Positions 33,419-42,363 of a stretch of 64,000 nucleotides of DNA are shown one piece after another. How positions within the stretch are numbered: the stretch's first letter is position 1; each line of letters starts with the position of its first letter. Made by a program: the position numbers and the translations under genes. The notes under the pieces were generated by a model that did no database searches, was not told the origin of the DNA, and saw only the letters and a list, made by a program, of their open reading frames with translations. The stretch is from the NCBI RefSeq assembly GCF_904063065.1, contig NZ_CAJFCL010000002.1, positions 372,001 through 436,000 on the forward strand, in the 5' to 3' direction. The stretch comes from Pseudomonas paraversuta (GTDB lineage: Bacteria > Pseudomonadota > Gammaproteobacteria > Pseudomonadales > Pseudomonadaceae).

Positions 33419-34096
33419 ATGACTCAATTGACTTTCCACGTCGTCGGCCAAGGTGAGCACCAGGCCAGCATCAAGCATTTGATCATTGCCGGCTGGGCAG
33501 GGCGTAACAGTGAAGCGGTGGAACACCATATTGCCGAACTGGAAGCTCTTGGCGTGCGCCGTCCTACGCAGATCCCGTGTTTCTACCGGGTTTCGGCCAG
33601 CCTGCTGAACACGGCGCAGAGCATCCAGGTGCCGGGCAAGGACTCTTCCGGCGAGACCGAGTTTGTATTGATTCCAAGTGAGGAGGGGCTGTTGATCGGC
33701 CTGGGCTCGGATCACACCGATCGCAAGGTTGAAAGCTACGACGTCACGGTGTCGAAACAGATGTGCGACAAGCCGATTGCGCAGCAGGTCTGGCGCTTTG
33801 CCGAAGTTGAGGCGCATTGGGATCAACTGGTAATGCGTACCTGGCGGGTGCGTGATGGCGAACGTGCGCTGTATCAGCAAGGCCCGGTGACCAATTTGCT
33901 GGCGCCGCAAACCCTGTTGGGAAAACTCAACAGCGCCGGCGCATTGCCAGCTGATACCGCGATGTTCTGCGGCACCCAATCGGTGATTGGCGAACTGGGT
34001 TATGGCGAAGCCTTTGAAATGGAATTGTTCGACCCCGTCCTTAACCGCAGCCTGCGTCACCAGTACGGTGTCGAGTCGCTGCCTGTGGCGGAGTGA
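33419..34096 (+). CDS. DUF2848 family protein
   Basis: 225 aa; starts 22 nt after the GntR gene with GGAG upstream. The sequence has 'IIAGWAGRNSEAVEHHIAEL', 'PCFYRVSASLLNT', 'GLGSDHTDRKVESYDVTVSK' and 'TAMFCGTQSVIGELGYGEAF'. These blocks recall DUF2848, a family related to fumarylacetoacetate hydrolases. It is followed 7 nt later by the amidase gene, so both belong to one operon. It may act on the product or the substrate of the amidase; the reaction is unknown. Confidence 0.75.
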   Translation: MTQLTFHVVGQGEHQASIKHLIIAGWAGRNSEAVEHHIAELEALGVRRPTQIPCFYRVSASLLNTAQSIQVPGKDSSGETEFVLIPSEEGLLIGLGSDHTDRKVESYDVTVSKQMCDKPIAQQVWRFAEVEAHWDQLVMRTWRVRDGERALYQQGPVTNLLAPQTLLGKLNSAGALPADTAMFCGTQSVIGELGYGEAFEMELFDPVLNRSLRHQYGVESLPVAE

Positions 34097-34103
34097 ACAG
34101 ACA

Positions 34104-35444
34104 ATGAAAGATATTGCACAGCTCGCCCGGGACCTGGCTGAGGGTCGTACCACCAGCGAGGCGCTGGTCAAACAGGCATTGGCCCGCATTGAGGCACATC
34201 GCGAGGCAGGCGGAGTGGCCTATATCAGCGTTGATGCCCGCAGCGCCTTGCTGGCGGCCCGTGCCAGCGACCTGGCGCGGTCTTCGGGCTATGTGCCGTC
34301 GGCCCTGGCCGGCCTGCCGGTTTCGATCAAGGACCTGTTCGATGTGGCCGGGCAGATCACGGCCAGCGGCTCCAGTCTGCTGGCCGAGGCACCGGCGGCC
34401 AGTCGCGATGCAGTGGTCGTGGAGCGGTTGAGAGCGGCGGGGGCTATTGTGCTGGGTCGAACCAATATGAGTGAGTTTGCATTTTCCGGTCTCGGACTGA
34501 ATCCTCATTACGGAACACCGCTGACCCCATGTGCAGAACAGCGCATTGCCGGTGGCTCCAGCTCCGGCGCCGCGGTCAGTGTGGCGCTCGAGATGGCGGT
34601 CGCGGGGCTGGGCACCGATACCGGCGGCTCGATCAGGATTCCGGCGGCCTTCTGCAATCTGACCGGGTTCAAACCCAGTGCCAGTCGCGTCCCGCTAACC
34701 GGTACCTTCCCCCTGGCGCCGAGCCTGGATTCCATTGGCGCTCTGACCCGCAGTGTCGCCGACAGCATCCTGCTGGACCGGATTCTCTCGGGGGAGCAAC
34801 TCGCTACCCCCATGCCGTCCCTGGCCGGTCTGCGTCTGGCGGTGACCCGGGATTTCGTCCTCGATCAGCTGGATGAGACCGTGGCTGTGGCTTTCGAACG
34901 CAGTTTGGGCCTGCTCGCCGAGGCCGGGGCCAGCATCCGCTGGTTTGATTTTCCCGAGCTGCACCAATTGCCCCGTATCAACGCTGCCGGCGGACTGACC
35001 GCCGCCGAAGCCTGGCACGGCCATCGCCAGTGGCTGGAAGGCGACGACGCACAGCAGTACGACGCCCGTGTCGCCCAGCGCATTCGGCGCGGTGCGGCCA
35101 TTGGTGCAGCTGATTACCTGGATACCCAGGTCGAACGCCAGCGCTTGATTGCCATCGCCCGGGAGCGTCTGGGCGATGCCGATGCCTGGCTGATGCCCAG
35201 TGTTGCCGTGGTACCGCCGAAGCTGGCAGACCTTGCCACGGACGAAAGCTTTTTCGCCGCCAATGGCCTGGTGCTGCGCAATACCAGTGTGATCAATTTT
35301 CTCGACGGTTGCGCCTTGAGTTTGCCCTGTCAGCTGGCTGAAGAGTTGCCGGTGGGGCTATCAATCGCGGGACTGCACGGGCAGGACGCACGGGTGCTGC
35401 AAGTGTCGCGCGCGGTTGAGGCTCTGTTGCGGGGAGTCGCCTGA
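34104..35444 (+). CDS. Amidase signature-family hydrolase
   Basis: 446 aa from ATG 34104. The Ser-cisSer-Lys triad is visible: Lys76 in 'VSIKDLFD', Ser152 in 'GGSSSGAA' and Ser176 in 'GTDTGGSIRIP'. Members split amides, giving a carboxylate and ammonia; the substrate cannot be read here. It follows the DUF2848 gene by 7 nt and precedes an MFS transporter, which suggests import and breakdown of an amide-containing compound under GntR control. A hairpin at 35465 follows. Confidence 0.9.
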   Translation: MKDIAQLARDLAEGRTTSEALVKQALARIEAHREAGGVAYISVDARSALLAARASDLARSSGYVPSALAGLPVSIKDLFDVAGQITASGSSLLAEAPAASRDAVVVERLRAAGAIVLGRTNMSEFAFSGLGLNPHYGTPLTPCAEQRIAGGSSSGAAVSVALEMAVAGLGTDTGGSIRIPAAFCNLTGFKPSASRVPLTGTFPLAPSLDSIGALTRSVADSILLDRILSGEQLATPMPSLAGLRLAVTRDFVLDQLDETVAVAFERSLGLLAEAGASIRWFDFPELHQLPRINAAGGLTAAEAWHGHRQWLEGDDAQQYDARVAQRIRRGAAIGAADYLDTQVERQRLIAIARERLGDADAWLMPSVAVVPPKLADLATDESFFAANGLVLRNTSVINFLDGCALSLPCQLAEELPVGLSIAGLHGQDARVLQVSRAVEALLRGVA

Positions 35445-35464
35445 TGCCTTGCCCGTAACTGGAG

Positions 35465-35490
35465 GGCAGGCCCGGCCTGCCTGATTTTTA
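35465..35490 (+). terminator. Terminator after the amidase gene
   Basis: Stem GGCAGG / CCTGCC with a 5-nt loop followed by TGATTTTT, 21 nt after the amidase stop. It may limit read-through into the MFS gene. Confidence 0.65.
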
Positions 35491-35594
35491 ATACTGCTTT
35501 GCTCCCGGAACGCCACGGCCAACCACCGTGCGCCGACGCTCGCCTGAAAATCGGCAGCGGCGGCTCACTGCGCAACGTATTGACGAGATGACTT

Positions 35595-36929
35595 ATGAAC
35601 CGAAGCAACCCAAGTACAACAATGGCTTCAGAGCTTGACCTCGACCCGGTAGCGACCGAAGTCAGTGCTGTCTATCGAAAGATCGCCTGGCGCCTGTTGC
35701 CGTTTTTAGTGTTTCTCTTCGTGCTGGCCTGGATCGACCGGGTGAATGTCGGCTTCGCCAAACTCTCCATGTTGCAGGACCTGGGCTTCAGTGAGGCGGT
35801 CTACGGCCTGGGAGCGGGGATTTTCTTTATCGGCTACTTCTTTTTTGAAGTGCCGAGCAATCTGCTTCTGGAAAAAATCGGTGCCCGCCGCACCCTGGCG
35901 CGCATCACCATCATGTGGGGCCTGACGTCCATTGCCATGGCTTATGTTGAAAGTGCCTGGTCCTTCTATGTGTTGCGGTTTTTGCTGGGGGCCTTTGAAG
36001 CGGGTTTCTTTCCGGGGGTGGTGTTGTACCTCACTTACTGGTTTCCAGCGGCCCAGCGGGCCAAGATCAACGGCATGTTCATGACCTCTTTCGCAATTGC
36101 CGGGGTCGTCGGCGGGCCACTGGCCGGTTTCATCATGAGTCGCATGGTGGGTGTCGGCAGTCTGGCCAACTGGCAATGGCTGTTTATCCTGGAAGGTATT
36201 CCGTCGGTTATCGCCGGCTTCCTGGTGCTGCGCTATCTTCCGGAAAAACCGGCGAATGCCAAGTGGCTGACGGCGGCACAGCGCAAAATGGTGTCCGCTA
36301 CCATTGCCCGCGAGGACAGCGCGCCGGGTAAACACAGCGACCTGCGGACTCTGTTGCGTTATCCCAAATTGTGGTTGTGTGCACTGGTCTACTTCTGCCT
36401 GGTGAGCGGTAACGCAACCATTGCGTTCTGGACTCCATCGGTCATCAAGTCCCTGGGTGTGAATGACACCATGAACATCGGGCTGCTTTCCTCAATCCCT
36501 TTTATTTTGGGGACTGTGGCGATGCTGTGGAACGGCTTCCATTCTGACAAGAGCGCCGAGCGCCGCATCCATTGCGCCATGGCTGCGATCCTGGCGGGGC
36601 TGGGATTGATCTGCACCGGCCTGTTTATCGGTAACGCAGTACTGGCACTTATCGCCTTGACCGTTGCAGCCATGGGCATTCTTGCGGCTTTCCCGGTGTT
36701 CTGGTCAATTCCGGGGGCATTTCTGGCAGGTACTGCAGCAGCAGGGGGCATCGCCCTGATCAACTGCATCGGCAATCTGGCAGGGTTCGTCGCGCCTTAT
36801 ATGATCGGCTGGCTTAAAACCCAGACCGGTAGCCTGGCGGCAGGCCTGTATATGGTGGCCGGTTTTGAAATATTGGCGGGGGTATTACTGCTGCTGTTTT
36901 TCAAAGGTATAAAAGTCAGTAAAGTTTAA
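35595..36929 (+). CDS. MFS transporter, anion:cation symporter (ACS) family
   Basis: 444 aa, twelve membrane segments. The ACS signs are 'AWIDRVNVGFAKL' after helix 1, 'GYFFFEVPSNLLLEKIGARR', 'RFLLGAFEAGFFPGVVLYLT' and 'WLFILEGIPSVIAGF'. Such permeases import organic acids such as phthalate, tartrate, glucarate or allantoate. It belongs with the GntR-DUF2848-amidase cluster and probably brings in the substrate. The ribosome site is weak. Confidence 0.88.
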   Translation: MNRSNPSTTMASELDLDPVATEVSAVYRKIAWRLLPFLVFLFVLAWIDRVNVGFAKLSMLQDLGFSEAVYGLGAGIFFIGYFFFEVPSNLLLEKIGARRTLARITIMWGLTSIAMAYVESAWSFYVLRFLLGAFEAGFFPGVVLYLTYWFPAAQRAKINGMFMTSFAIAGVVGGPLAGFIMSRMVGVGSLANWQWLFILEGIPSVIAGFLVLRYLPEKPANAKWLTAAQRKMVSATIAREDSAPGKHSDLRTLLRYPKLWLCALVYFCLVSGNATIAFWTPSVIKSLGVNDTMNIGLLSSIPFILGTVAMLWNGFHSDKSAERRIHCAMAAILAGLGLICTGLFIGNAVLALIALTVAAMGILAAFPVFWSIPGAFLAGTAAAGGIALINCIGNLAGFVAPYMIGWLKTQTGSLAAGLYMVAGFEILAGVLLLLFFKGIKVSKV

Positions 36930-37033
36930 TGTTACTTAATGGCAGAGCCGGCCATGGATAAGGGCGGTGAATATTTAAAAACTGTCACCGAGTATTCAAC
37001 TTCCGGTGCCACTGCATGCCTTTTGCGAAGCCT

Positions 37034-37067
37034 CGACTCGCCCGAATAATATTATCCGGGCGAGTCG
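37034..37067. repeat. Strong inverted repeat
   Basis: Perfect 11-bp arms CGACTCGCCCG / CGGGCGAGTCG around an AT-only centre that is itself nearly symmetric. No T-run follows. It may be a transcript-end hairpin for the MFS gene or a small REP-like element. Confidence 0.55.
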
Positions 37068-37174
37068 CCACTGCTCAGTTCATGGCGCAGGGTCGCTGCC
37101 TGATACCGGCGGTGCTCCGATACTGCTAGGCTGCCGGGGTCAGGCACGGCATGGAGCCGTTTCAAGGATTGAAT

Positions 37175-37528
37175 ATGCAGATCAAGAACAAGTGTCACTT
37201 TGCCCTCATCAGTATGGTTTTCGCCGCCGCTACCCTGACGGGCTGCGCCCATAGCCCACCCTTCAGCGGCCAGTCGGTCACTGACCCCGTCCTGCGCAAG
37301 GATGTGCTGGTGAATGTGCAGGGCCTGTTCTCGGCAATGACCCACTGCAGGTCCATCAGCAATGTGGACACCACGATTGCCAGTGTTGAGCAATCGCCCA
37401 CCGGGTCAATCAGCAAAGCGGTTGAAACCTGGCAGGTGTCCGGCTGTGGCACCAGCAAGACTTACAAGATTGAACTCAGGTCCGATGCCAGGGGCGAAAC
37501 CGATTTCTCGGTGTCGTCCAAAGGCTAG
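37175..37528 (+). CDS. Putative lipoprotein
   Basis: 117 aa from ATG 37175, where the signal peptide begins (MQIKNK, then 'ALISMVFAAATLTGC'). The lipobox is LTGC with Ala after it. The mature part has two further Cys ('THCRSIS' and 'VSGCGTSK') that may pair, and a beta-rich C-terminus. No family recognised. Single gene. Confidence 0.75.
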   Translation: MQIKNKCHFALISMVFAAATLTGCAHSPPFSGQSVTDPVLRKDVLVNVQGLFSAMTHCRSISNVDTTIASVEQSPTGSISKAVETWQVSGCGTSKTYKIELRSDARGETDFSVSSKG

Positions 37529-37687
37529 AGGCGACAGACCGCATGCTTAACCCGGGGCTTTATGACCTGCGGCAAGGGTGTATGGAGAAAAGGCTGCTTA
37601 ACTGCATCGAACGACTTTGGGGGCTGGCGCTTGAGTCACATCAACGCCAGTTGCTGTTGTTTTTTGATCTGACTAAGGAAAGCCCAT

Positions 37688-38725
37688 ATGAAAGCGCTCA
37701 CCTATCAGGGGCCAGGCGAAAAAGCCTGGTCTGATATCGCCAAACCGGTCATCGACAAGCCGACCGATGCCATAGTCCGTATTTTGCACACCACTATCTG
37801 TGGCACCGATCTGCACATCCTCAAGGGCGACGTACCCGAGGTCACCAAAGGTACGGTGCTGGGCCATGAAGGGGTCGGAGTGGTCGAGGCCGTAGGGCCG
37901 GCAATTCGCAACTTCAAGCCCGGTGATCATGTGCTGATTTCATGCATCACCTCATGCGGCAGTTGCCCCAACTGCCGGCGGCAGATGTACTCCCATTGCG
38001 CTGACGGCGGCTGGATTCTGGGCCATACGATTGACGGTACCCAGGCCGAATATGTGCGTATTCCCCATGCCGACAACAGCCTGTACCCGGTGCCCGCCGG
38101 CGCGGATGAAGAAGCGCTGGTGATGCTCAGCGACATTTTGCCTACCGGCTTCGAGATCGGCGTGCTCGCCGGCAAGGTCAAGCCGGGTGACAGTGTGGTG
38201 ATAGTCGGGGCGGGCCCTGTGGGCATGGCCGCCTTGCTGACGGCGCAATTTTACTCGCCCGCCTTGCTGATCATGGTTGATGGCGACACCAATCGTCTTG
38301 AAGTTGCGCAGCGTTTTGGCGCGACCCATGTGATTGATATCAACACGCAGAATGCCGTTGAACGCATCTTCGAGTTGACCCAGGGGGTAGGGGTGGATGT
38401 GGCGATTGAGGCGGTGGGCATCCCGGCATCCTTCGATACCTGCCAGTCGGTTGTAGCCCCTGGAGGCAGCATTGCCAACGTGGGGGTGCATGGCAAAAGT
38501 GTTGAGCTGCACCTGGAAAAACTCTGGATCCAGAACGTCACCATTTCGACCGGGCTGGTCAATACCAACACCACGCCCATGCTCATGAAAACGGTGCAGT
38601 CCGGCAAGGTAGATGCCGGCCAGCTGATTACCCACCGATTCGCACTCAATGACATTCTTCAGGCTTATGAGGTGTTCGGCAATGCGGCAAAGGAGAAGGC
38701 AATGAAGGTCATTCTTTCTCAATAA
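37688..38725 (+). CDS. Zinc-dependent alcohol dehydrogenase (MDR family)
   Basis: 345 aa. The catalytic zinc site is Cys38 ('TICGTDLH') and His60-Glu61 ('LGHEGVGVV'). The structural zinc site is Cys90, 93, 96 and 104. The Rossmann loop 'VGAGPVGMAALL' follows. 'GWILGHTIDGTQAEYVRIP' is typical of the class III-like/isopropanol dehydrogenase branch. It oxidises alcohols or reduces aldehydes with NAD(P); the substrate is uncertain. AAGGAAAG precedes the ATG. Lone gene, ending before an inverted repeat at 38808. Confidence 0.9.
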   Translation: MKALTYQGPGEKAWSDIAKPVIDKPTDAIVRILHTTICGTDLHILKGDVPEVTKGTVLGHEGVGVVEAVGPAIRNFKPGDHVLISCITSCGSCPNCRRQMYSHCADGGWILGHTIDGTQAEYVRIPHADNSLYPVPAGADEEALVMLSDILPTGFEIGVLAGKVKPGDSVVIVGAGPVGMAALLTAQFYSPALLIMVDGDTNRLEVAQRFGATHVIDINTQNAVERIFELTQGVGVDVAIEAVGIPASFDTCQSVVAPGGSIANVGVHGKSVELHLEKLWIQNVTISTGLVNTNTTPMLMKTVQSGKVDAGQLITHRFALNDILQAYEVFGNAAKEKAMKVILSQ

Positions 38726-38807
38726 ACGGCCCGCCATAGCCAATTCAGCAGGCATTCTTACCCAGTGTCGGGAGCCTGCGAAACTTGGACCTTAGTTGCT
38801 GAAGGTA

Positions 38808-38835
38808 CTGAACGGATAACGCGATATCCGTTCAG
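38808..38835. repeat. Inverted repeat after the dehydrogenase gene
   Basis: CTGAACGGATA / TATCCGTTCAG arms (11 bp) with a 6-nt loop, followed by GTTTAG. Probably a transcript-end hairpin with a poor T-run. Confidence 0.55.
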
Positions 38836-38991
38836 GTTTAGTATGTCTTTTAAATGTAAAACCCTGGTGTTTCAGGCGCTAAAAGAATAAATAAGTTGTA
38901 GTGATTTTTTGACAGCTAATGCATTCACTACTATGTTCTTGGCGGCAGGTAGAAACACATCAACTCTTTTTGATAATAGGGAAATATTCAT

Positions 38992-39306
38992 ATGAAGAAG
39001 CACATTCTGCTGTTGAGCGCTGTCAGTCTTGTCGCACTGTCGGGCCTGGCACAAGCTGATGCCAAGCAGCCTGTTGCGCAATGGACGTGCGCGGATTTCC
39101 TGGCGGTTGATGAAACCTATCAGCCGATCGCCGTTGGTCTGGGTGAAGCAGTGAACAAGAAAGGTCAGGTTGAGGATGCTGTTCTGGACGTGGACGGCGT
39201 TGCCAAAATCACCCCGCTGGTAATCACTGCCTGCAAGGAAACGCCGAAAGAATCCTTCGTGCAAAAAATCAAGTCCGAGTGGGCCAAAGTCAAAAAAGAC
39301 GTGTAA
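38992..39306 (+). CDS. hdeA: HdeA-like periplasmic acid-stress chaperone
   Basis: 104 aa with a signal peptide (cut after 'LAQA'). The mature part opens with 'WTCADFLAVDETYQPIAVG', the HdeA signature with the first Cys. The partner Cys is in 'ITACKETPKESF', forming the family's single disulfide. HdeA unfolds at low pH and keeps periplasmic proteins soluble. The C-terminus is Lys-rich ('SEWAKVKKDV'). No hdeB or other acid gene lies next to it. Confidence 0.88.
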   Translation: MKKHILLLSAVSLVALSGLAQADAKQPVAQWTCADFLAVDETYQPIAVGLGEAVNKKGQVEDAVLDVDGVAKITPLVITACKETPKESFVQKIKSEWAKVKKDV

Positions 39307-39314
39307 TGCGCCAG

Positions 39315-39341
39315 GCCTGTACTTCACAAGAGTACAGGCTT
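39315..39341 (+). terminator. Terminator after hdeA
   Basis: Stem GCCTGTACT / AGTACAGGC with a 7-nt loop, 8 nt after the stop; the T-run is short. Confidence 0.6.
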
Positions 39342-39505
39342 ACCCCCTCTGTTCCTGCCTGAGCCCGTTCGTGGCGAAAAACCTTTTCCAGCCTTGTGAA
39401 TTTCTCGCCCCATCTATCCTCTACATCAAAAGCAGAGCTGCCTTGGCGGTCTGAAGGCCGTAGTAGACTAGGTTCGCGTTATTTTTAATTGGCGGGGGGT
39501 AACTT

Positions 39506-40012
39506 ATGTTAATCAGGTCACTGGCCGAACTTGATCGCATTCGTGACGAGTGCAAATCCATGGTCACCAAACGCTCGGCCGTATCGGCAGGCGCCGCGGC
39601 CATCCCTATTCCCGGGCTCGACATAGGCACTGATGTGGCGTTGCTGGTGGAAATGCTGCCGGCGATCAACAGCAAGTTCGGACTGACCCCGCAGCAGATC
39701 GAGCGGCTGGACTCGCGGTCCAGGCGCCTGATTGTGGTGGCGGTTTCCGGGATCGGCAGTGAAGTCATCGGCAAATTCATCAGCCGGACACTGGTCATGT
39801 CCTTGGTGCGCAAGATGGGCACCAAGGTGGCGACCAAGTCGGTGATCCGCTTCGTGCCGTTTGTGGGGCAGGCGGTCGCCGCAACCATCAGTTTTGGGGT
39901 GATGAAAATGGTCGGCAACGGCCATATCGAGGATTGCTATCAGGTCTGCCGTCAGGCGTTGCTGGAGGAGGCCCGGGAATCAGTGGTCATCGAGATCGGT
40001 CCTGAAGACTGA
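39506..40012 (+). CDS. Hypothetical protein with hydrophobic helices (DUF697-like)
   Basis: 168 aa. A basic N-terminus ('DRIRDECKSMVTKRSAVSAG') leads to 'AAAIPIPGLDIGTDVALLVEML', then 'RRLIVVAVSGIGSEVIGKFI', and 'RFVPFVGQAVAATISFGVMKM' near the end. The 'AIPIPGLD.G.DV' and 'PFVGQ..AA..SF' blocks recall the DUF697/EcsC-type membrane-associated tail found on some small GTPases, but no GTPase part is present. Role unknown; peripheral membrane location is likely. Confidence 0.65.
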   Translation: MLIRSLAELDRIRDECKSMVTKRSAVSAGAAAIPIPGLDIGTDVALLVEMLPAINSKFGLTPQQIERLDSRSRRLIVVAVSGIGSEVIGKFISRTLVMSLVRKMGTKVATKSVIRFVPFVGQAVAATISFGVMKMVGNGHIEDCYQVCRQALLEEARESVVIEIGPED

Positions 40013-40071
40013 GCCTGCCAGTGAACGGCCCCGCACAGGAGCCATGTGATGAACAAACCATGGGGGCGAAG

Positions 40072-40416
40072 ATGAATATTATCCGGTCCAGCTATCTATG
40101 CTTGCTCCTGGGGGCTGTACTTGTCGCCCAGGCGCAGGCCGGCACCTCTTTGACTTCAGAGTCCGGGCGGGTGGCGCAAAACACTCTGAGCCCCAATTCT
40201 GCGCCTGCAGACAATACGCTGCGACGCATCAATCCCAACAGCCGGCAGGGCACGATCCCCGCAACGCCAGCGGTACGAAGCCCGTCGACGGCCCCTGTGA
40301 TACGCCAGCCGTCCATTGAGAACGGGCAAATCGGCAATGGCTACCCGCGTAGCCAGCCCCCACCCCGGACCATCAAGCCAACGGCGCCATCGCTTCAGCC
40401 GCGGGACAATCGTTAA
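40072..40416 (+). CDS. Hypothetical secreted Pro/Ser-rich protein
   Basis: 114 aa from ATG 40072, chosen because a signal peptide starts there ('SSYLCLLLGAVLVAQAQAG'); the frame is open to 40021. The mature part is low complexity, rich in Pro, Ser, Asn and Arg ('RRINPNSRQGTIPATPAV', 'SQPPPRTIKPTAPSL'). It lies 18 nt before the sugar dehydrogenase gene and is probably co-transcribed with it. Function unknown. Confidence 0.6.
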   Translation: MNIIRSSYLCLLLGAVLVAQAQAGTSLTSESGRVAQNTLSPNSAPADNTLRRINPNSRQGTIPATPAVRSPSTAPVIRQPSIENGQIGNGYPRSQPPPRTIKPTAPSLQPRDNR

Positions 40417-40434
40417 TCGAACAAGGATCAGCCA

Positions 40435-41583
40435 ATGTTGAGAAAAACCCTGGCCACGCTGTGCGCCACCTCGCTGCTCAATGTGGCTGTCATGGCCCAC
40501 GCCGATGCCCAGCGGACCTTTGCCTCCGAGTCCGGAACAGTCACTGCAACGCCAGTTGTCGAAGGCCTTGTACATCCCTGGGCCCTGGCCTTTCTCCCGG
40601 AAAAGCAGGGCATGCTGGTTACCGAACTTCCGGGCAACCTGCGGGTGGTGAGCCCGTCCGGCAAACTGTCTGCCCCGCTATCCGGTGTTCCCCAGGTATG
40701 GGCCAAAGGGCAGGGCGGCCTGCTGGATGTGGTGCTGTCGCCGAGTTTTGTCGAGGATCGCCTGGTGTACCTGTCCTACGCCGAAGGGGGTGGTGAGGAC
40801 GGCAAAGCGGGGACCACGGTTGGACGCGGGCGCTTGTCGGATGATCTGACCAAACTCAGCAACTTTGAGGTGATCTTTCGTCAGGAGCCCAAACTGTCAA
40901 CCGGCAACCATTTCGGCTCACGTCTGGTGTTTGACCGTGATGGCTATTTATTTATTGCCCTTGGCGAAAATAATCAGCGACCGACTGCCCAGGACCTCGA
41001 CAAGCTGCAGGGCAAAGTGGTGCGCATATACCCTGACGGTCGAATCCCGCCCGACAACCCTTTTGTGGGCCAGCAAGGGGTACGCCCGGAAATCTGGTCA
41101 TTTGGCCATCGCAATCAGCAGGGTGCCACCTTGAACCCCTGGACCGGGACACTCTGGAGCCATGAGCATGGCCCCAAAGGCGGCGACGAAATCAACCTGA
41201 TCGAGCGCGGCAGGAACTATGGCTGGCCACTGGCGACCCATGGCATTGACTATTCTTCGCAGCCCATCTCTGAAGCCGGGGGCAAAACAGCCGAAGGAAC
41301 CACAGGCCCCCATCATGTGTGGGAGAAGTCTCCGGGCATTAGCGGGATGGCGTTCTACGATGGGGAGCGCTTCAAGCCCTGGCAGCACAACCTGTTTATC
41401 GGCGCGCTGGCCGATAAAGACCTGATCCGGCTACAGCTTGATGGTGACAAGGTGGTGCATGAAGAGCGCTTGTTGGGCGGTCTGAACGCGCGTATCCGGG
41501 ACGTGCGCCAGGGCCCGGACGGTTATTTGTATGTCTTGACCGATGAAAGCAACGGCGCGTTGTATCGCGTCGGCTTGCAATAG
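40435..41583 (+). CDS. yliI: PQQ-dependent aldose sugar dehydrogenase (YliI/Asd-like)
   Basis: 382 aa with a signal peptide (cut after 'AHADA'). The six-bladed propeller signs are 'LVHPWALAFLPE', 'GQGGLLDVVLSPSF', 'GNHFGSRLVFDRDGYLF', 'SFGHRNQQG', 'LWSHEHGPKGGDEIN' and 'GRNYGWPLATHGIDY'. This is the soluble glucose/sorbosone dehydrogenase family, which oxidises aldoses in the periplasm with PQQ. The 'GHRN' and 'EHGP' residues line the PQQ site. Confidence 0.9.
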   Translation: MLRKTLATLCATSLLNVAVMAHADAQRTFASESGTVTATPVVEGLVHPWALAFLPEKQGMLVTELPGNLRVVSPSGKLSAPLSGVPQVWAKGQGGLLDVVLSPSFVEDRLVYLSYAEGGGEDGKAGTTVGRGRLSDDLTKLSNFEVIFRQEPKLSTGNHFGSRLVFDRDGYLFIALGENNQRPTAQDLDKLQGKVVRIYPDGRIPPDNPFVGQQGVRPEIWSFGHRNQQGATLNPWTGTLWSHEHGPKGGDEINLIERGRNYGWPLATHGIDYSSQPISEAGGKTAEGTTGPHHVWEKSPGISGMAFYDGERFKPWQHNLFIGALADKDLIRLQLDGDKVVHEERLLGGLNARIRDVRQGPDGYLYVLTDESNGALYRVGLQ

Positions 41584-41601
41584 TCAGCAGAGCCATAGTC
41601 G

Positions 41602-41683
41602 CTGACGAGGAACGAAGGCTGCGATCGAGCCCGCAGGGCTCGCGCATTTAAGGATGCCTGTCGCAGCCGTCGTTCCTTGTCAG
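41602..41683. repeat. Long intergenic inverted repeat between convergent genes
   Basis: Outer arms of 23 nt match at 21 positions (CTGACGAGGAACGAAGGCTG and its counterpart ending at 41683). Inside them is a smaller hairpin, GAGCCCGCAGGGCTC. It probably ends both the yliI and ecotin transcripts and resembles the GGAACGAAGGCTGCGA repeats of fluorescent pseudomonads. Confidence 0.7.
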
Positions 41684-41696
41684 GGTTATTGATTGT

Positions 41697-42179
41697 TTAC
41701 TCGCTGACCGCCTGCTTGATCTGCTTGGAGGCCGACCAGATCCGGTAACGCACTTCTATGTCCTTGGGCACGTAGACCACGATCGGCAACTTGCTGTTAT
41801 AGCGCAGCATGAAGCCATCGCCGACCACGGGGACAAATTCGGGGTGCGACTTGCCTTCAGGGCAGGCCATCATGGTGCTCATAGGCCCGCTGACCTTGTT
41901 CAGGCGATACATCGGATAGCCCCAGCCCTTGAGGGTTTTTTCTTCCAGCTTGCCGCCCAGACGCTGCTGGTTGCAGTCCACCTGCAGGGTCTTGCCGGCA
42001 ATGATCTGGACTTTGTAGTCGTCCTCATTCTTTTGCTTGGGCAGGTGAATGACTTGTCGGCTATAGCCCGCTTCGGCTTTAGGGTAGGGCGCCACATCCT
42101 CAAGTTTGGCGGCGTTGGCGACGCTGCACAGCGTACTCAGCGAAAGGGCCAGGGCCGCGCTGATCAAGAGTGGTTTCAT
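41697..42179 (-). CDS. eco: Ecotin, periplasmic serine protease inhibitor
   Basis: 160 aa with a signal peptide (cut after 'VANA'). The fold is marked by '[19 protein letters not shown]', '[16 protein letters not shown]', the reactive loop '[10 protein letters not shown]' with Met103 as predicted P1, and '[15 protein letters not shown]'. Cys69 and Cys106 form the usual disulfide. Ecotin dimers block trypsin-, chymotrypsin- and elastase-like proteases and shield bacteria from host enzymes. Single gene, convergent with yliI. Confidence 0.95.
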   Translation of the reverse strand: MKPLLISAALALSLSTLCSVANAAKLEDVAPYPKAEAGYSRQVIHLPKQKNEDDYKVQIIAGKTLQVDCNQQRLGGKLEEKTLKGWGYPMYRLNKVSGPMSTMMACPEGKSHPEFVPVVGDGFMLRYNSKLPIVVYVPKDIEVRYRIWSASKQIKQAVSE

Positions 42180-42363
42180 GCTGCTTCCTTATTTCAGAAC
42201 AGAAAAATGTCGTTCAGGTGAATCTATGGGCTGTATCTGACAACTAAAAGGCTATTTAAGTGCAAAACAGATGCACTTGCAGGGATAGATTGCTTCGCGC
42301 CAGTGTCGAACTGCCAGTAAACTGCCTTTTTTCCTCTGAATCATTTATTTCCCGAGGTTTTGC

